A stretch of DNA of 8,875 nt from JAKPAM01 sp047605425 (GTDB lineage Bacteria; Pseudomonadota; Gammaproteobacteria; Burkholderiales; Burkholderiaceae_E), in NCBI GenBank assembly GCA_047605425.1, contig JASGFT010000186.1, forward strand, positions 1-8,875, read 5' to 3'. Below are positions 6,652 to 8,875 of this stretch, piece by piece; the first letter of the stretch is position 1, and every line of letters starts with the position of its first letter. The position numbers were made by a program, and so were the translations under genes. Under the pieces are notes generated by a model that saw only the letters and a program-made list of their open reading frames with translations, was not told the DNA's origin and ran no database searches.

Positions 6652-7641
6652 TCAGGCGGTGGGAACGTCGGTGCGCGTCAGCACGCGCGCGTAGACGTCG
6701 TGGTCGACGTTGCCGCCCGTCAGCGACAGGCCGATGACCTGGCCGGCGATCCGGTCGCGATGGCGCAGCGCGGCGGCCAGCGCCGCGGCCCCGGCGCCTT
6801 CGGCGGCGTTGTGGGTATCGATGAACAGCATCTTCATCGCGGCGGCGATCTCGCCGTCGTCGACCTGCACGAGGTCGGCTAGCGCGCTGCCCAGGATCTG
6901 CACGACGTCCGGGTCGGGCGTGCGGCAGGCCAGGCCATCGGCCAGCCGCGTGGTGACCGGCGCCTCGACGACCTTGCCCGCCGACACCGACAACGCGAAG
7001 GCCGGCGCCTGGGCGGAGACGACGCCGATGATGTCGAAGCGCCGCCGCAGCGCGCCGCGGGCGGCGACGGCGGCGGCCGCGCCCGATCCCATGCCGATCG
7101 GCACGTAGACGCGCTGCAGGTCGGGTACCGATTCGAAGAACTCGAGCCAGTACGAGGCGACCCCGGCCACCAGTTCCGGATGGAACGACGGCACCATGTG
7201 CAGCTCGCGCTCGGCGGCCAGCGCGGTCGCGTGCTCGCGGGCGGCCTGGAAGTCCTCGCCGTGCTCGATCAGTCGCGCGCCGAGCGCGAGCATCGCCGCG
7301 TTCTTCTCGCGGCTGTTGCCATGAGGCACGACGATGGTCGCCGGGATGCCCGTTTCGCGCGCGGCGAAAGCCACCGACTGGCCGTGGTTGCCGCGGGTCG
7401 CGGTGATGACGCCTGCCGCGCGGCCGGCGCCCAGCCGTCCCTGCGCCAGCGCATCGAAATAGACGAGCCCGCCGCGCAGCTTGAACGCGCCGGTCGGCGT
7501 GTGGTTCTCGTGCTTGACCCAGGCCGTCGCGCCGAGCCGCCGGCAAAGCTGCGGCCACGCGTATTGCAGCGTCGGGGCGACCGATCGATAGACCAGCGAG
7601 CGGGCGTTGGCCAGGCGGGACGCGGAGGGCAATCGGAGCAT
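6652..7641 (-). CDS. threonine dehydratase-like PLP enzyme (short, no regulatory domain)
   Basis: A cytoplasmic fold-type II PLP enzyme of the threonine/serine dehydratase family, which deaminates threonine to 2-oxobutanoate or serine to pyruvate. At 329 residues it matches the catabolic TdcB-like form without the C-terminal ACT-like domain of IlvA. Landmarks are the Schiff-base lysine K54 in HTPTGAFKLRGG, N85 in TRGNHGQSVAFAA, the phosphate-binding loop PIGMGSGAAAA at 181-191, EGAGAAALAA at 281-290, and SLTGGNVD at 306-313. The phosphate loop is GMGSG where many relatives have GGGGL, and a Thr sits where Ser or Cys usually faces the pyridine nitrogen, so the true substrate may differ from threonine. 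The ATG at 7639-7641 is chosen because homologous sequence begins there; upstream open frame is Arg-rich. It is divergent from parE and probably heads a group with the SMR-like gene. Confidence 0.88.
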   Translation of the reverse strand: MLRLPSASRLANARSLVYRSVAPTLQYAWPQLCRRLGATAWVKHENHTPTGAFKLRGGLVYFDALAQGRLGAGRAAGVITATRGNHGQSVAFAARETGIPATIVVPHGNSREKNAAMLALGARLIEHGEDFQAAREHATALAAERELHMVPSFHPELVAGVASYWLEFFESVPDLQRVYVPIGMGSGAAAAVAARGALRRRFDIIGVVSAQAPAFALSVSAGKVVEAPVTTRLADGLACRTPDPDVVQILGSALADLVQVDDGEIAAAMKMLFIDTHNAAEGAGAAALAAALRHRDRIAGQVIGLSLTGGNVDHDVYARVLTRTDVPTA

Positions 7642-7735
7642 GGCGGCGATGACGAGGTGGCTGGAGGTGTTGCGGCGATGCCGCCGGATTCGCGTCCCGG
7701 GGCGCTCGGCCGCAGGGCCGCGCGGGGGCGCGACG

Positions 7736-7741
7736 TACAAT
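7736..7741 (+). promoter_or_regulatory. candidate -10 element for parE
   Basis: TACAAT differs from the consensus TATAAT at one base and lies 53 bases before the parE ATG, in the 153-bp region between the divergent dehydratase and parE genes. A transcript starting near 7748 would begin just before the inverted repeat at 7765-7786. No convincing -35 hexamer is seen 16-18 bases upstream, so this is tentative. Confidence 0.4.
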
Positions 7742-7764
7742 TGCGCCCTCGAATCTTCTCACAG

Positions 7765-7786
7765 CCCGGCCGACCGATCGGCCGGG
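7765..7786. promoter_or_regulatory. perfect 9-bp inverted repeat in the parE leader
   Basis: CCCGGCCGA (7765-7773) and TCGGCCGGG (7778-7786) are perfect reverse complements separated by the four bases CCGA. As RNA this would be a stable GC-rich hairpin ending eight bases before the parE ATG. The only Shine-Dalgarno-like bases before that start, GGGA at 7784-7787, lie mostly in the 3' arm, so folding could hide the ribosome binding site. As DNA it could also be an operator between the divergent genes. No T tract follows, so it is not a normal terminator. Confidence 0.55.
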
Positions 7787-7794
7787 ACTCCTCC

Positions 7795-8875
7795 ATGGCG
7801 ACTCGCAACGCAGAGTACAGCGAATCCTCGATCAAGGTCCTCAAGGGGCTCGAACCCGTCAAGCAACGGCCCGGCATGTACACCCGTACCGAGAGCCCGC
7901 TGCACATCATCCAGGAAGTCATCGACAACGCGGCCGACGAGGCGCTGGCCGGCCAATGCCGCGAGATCGTGGTCACGCTGCACACTGACGGCAGCGTCGC
8001 GGTCGAGGACGACGGTCGCGGCATCCCGGTCGGCCTGCACCCGCAAGAGCAGGTGCCGGTCGTCGAGATCGTCTTCACGCGGCTGCACGCGGGCGGCAAG
8101 TTCGACAAGCAGGGCGCCGGCGCGTACAGCTTTTCGGGCGGGCTGCACGGCGTCGGCGTGTCGGTGACCAACGCGCTGTCGCGCCGGCTCGAGGTCGTCG
8201 TCTGGCGCGACGGCAGGGTCAACCGGATCGCGTTCGAGCACGGCGACGTCGTCGAGCCGCTGCGCAGCGAGCCGGCGGCGCGCGGCGAGCGCAAGAGCGG
8301 CACGCGCGTGCGCGCCTGGCCCGACGCGCGCTATTTCGATACGCCGCAGATCGCCGCCAACGACCTGGTCGGCCTGCTGCGTTCGAAGGCCGTGCTGCTG
8401 CCCGGCGTGCGCGTATCGCTGATCGACGAGAAGAGCGGCCGCAGCCAGACCTGGCACTACGCCGACGGCCTGCGCGGCTACCTGACCGAGGCGCTGGCCG
8501 CCGGCAGCGGCAGCGAGCCGCTGATCCCGCTGTTCGAGGGCGAGCAGTACGTCGGCGCCGGGCACGACACCTTCGCCGAAGGCGAGGGCGCGCAGTGGGC
8601 GGTGGTCTGGACCGAGGAAGGCCCGCTGGTGCGCGAGTCGTACGTGAACCTGATTCCGACGCCGGCCGGCGGCACGCACGAGTCCGGCCTGCGCGAAGGC
8701 CTGTTCGGCGCGGTCAAGAGCTTCGTCGAGCTGCACGGGCTGCTGCCCAAGGGCGTCAAGCTGCTGCCCGAGGACGTGTTCGCGCGCGCCAGCTTCGTGC
8801 TGTCGGCCAAGGTGCTCGATCCGCAGTTCCAGGGCCAGATCAAGGAGCGGCTGAACTCGCGCGACGCGGTGCGGC
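7795..8875 (+). CDS. parE: DNA topoisomerase IV subunit B (ATPase subunit), 3' end beyond window
   Basis: ParE is the ATPase subunit of topoisomerase IV, which with ParC decatenates daughter chromosomes in the cytoplasm. The first 360 residues are visible: the GHKL ATPase domain and most of the transducer domain. Landmarks are IKVLKGLEPVKQRPGMYT at 13-30, the Mg/ATP motif EVIDNAADEAL at 41-51 with catalytic-base candidate E41 and Mg-binding N45, DDGRGIP at 72-78, and the ATP-lid glycine motif GGLHGVGVSVTNAL at 115-128. The YTRTESPLHI segment after PGMY supports ParE over GyrB, which normally reads PGMYIGDT. The window ends inside the loop region FQGQIKERLNSRD, which corresponds to the usual QTK ATP-sensing loop with Ile in place of Thr. 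The ATG at 7795-7797 matches the family N-terminus. parC is expected nearby but is not in the window. Confidence 0.95.
   Translation, partial: MATRNAEYSESSIKVLKGLEPVKQRPGMYTRTESPLHIIQEVIDNAADEALAGQCREIVVTLHTDGSVAVEDDGRGIPVGLHPQEQVPVVEIVFTRLHAGGKFDKQGAGAYSFSGGLHGVGVSVTNALSRRLEVVVWRDGRVNRIAFEHGDVVEPLRSEPAARGERKSGTRVRAWPDARYFDTPQIAANDLVGLLRSKAVLLPGVRVSLIDEKSGRSQTWHYADGLRGYLTEALAAGSGSEPLIPLFEGEQYVGAGHDTFAEGEGAQWAVVWTEEGPLVRESYVNLIPTPAGGTHESGLREGLFGAVKSFVELHGLLPKGVKLLPEDVFARASFVLSAKVLDPQFQGQIKERLNSRDAVR

Noticed and set aside
6251..7762. A 503-codon minus-strand frame that would fuse the SMR-like protein to a long N-terminal part.
   Set aside because: The N-terminal part is an Arg-rich shadow of the dehydratase gene in another frame. 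Only the last 124 residues look like a real protein, and an ATG at 6625 starts exactly there.
7759..8736. Long minus-strand open frames opposite parE.
   Set aside because: parE is unmistakable on the plus strand, and these are antisense shadows with repetitive Arg/Ala/Asp composition.

Overview
The window looks like chromosomal DNA of a high-GC betaproteobacterium, most likely in the order Burkholderiales. The reasons are a tripartite-tricarboxylate (Bug/TctC) type binding protein, a ParE N-terminus of betaproteobacterial type, and protein-coding DNA of roughly 70% G+C. I cannot name a genus from the sequence alone.

Layout. Positions 1 to about 710 are visibly poorer in G+C (61-120 is only 33%) and carry no gene I can defend. 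This stretch runs into a decayed transposase C-terminus (713-907), so the left end looks like an old insertion scar. Next is a Bug-family binding protein on the minus strand (1056-1859), which has lost most of its N-terminal lobe by what looks like an in-frame deletion. Divergent from it is a small DUF1653-like gene (1946-2338). That gene converges on a minus-strand pair: an ArsB-like membrane transporter (5070 to 3679) followed 60 bp later by a PLP-dependent cystathionine gamma-synthase-family enzyme (3618 to 2371). A small secreted protein of unknown function (5199-5753) is divergent from the transporter.

A second minus-strand group follows: a threonine dehydratase-like enzyme (7641 to 6652), a four-helix SMR/EamA-type membrane protein 26 bp later (6625 to 6251), and a small exported protein with two cysteines (6160 to 5762). 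Divergent from this group is parE, the DNA topoisomerase IV subunit B gene (7795 onward), cut by the window end. Its leader carries a perfect 9-bp inverted repeat just before the start codon.

How the genes relate. Most are housekeeping or amino-acid metabolism genes (sulfur amino acids, threonine or serine deamination, chromosome decatenation), and there is no single obvious pathway. The ArsB-like transporter has no arsR or arsC beside it. I do not see a defence system, CRISPR array, prophage or other clear novel multi-gene system. The points most worth a second look are the truncated binding protein beside the IS scar, the in-frame tandem repeats inside the ArsB-like transporter, the hairpin in front of parE, and the two unrecognised small exported proteins that converge with an 8-bp gap.
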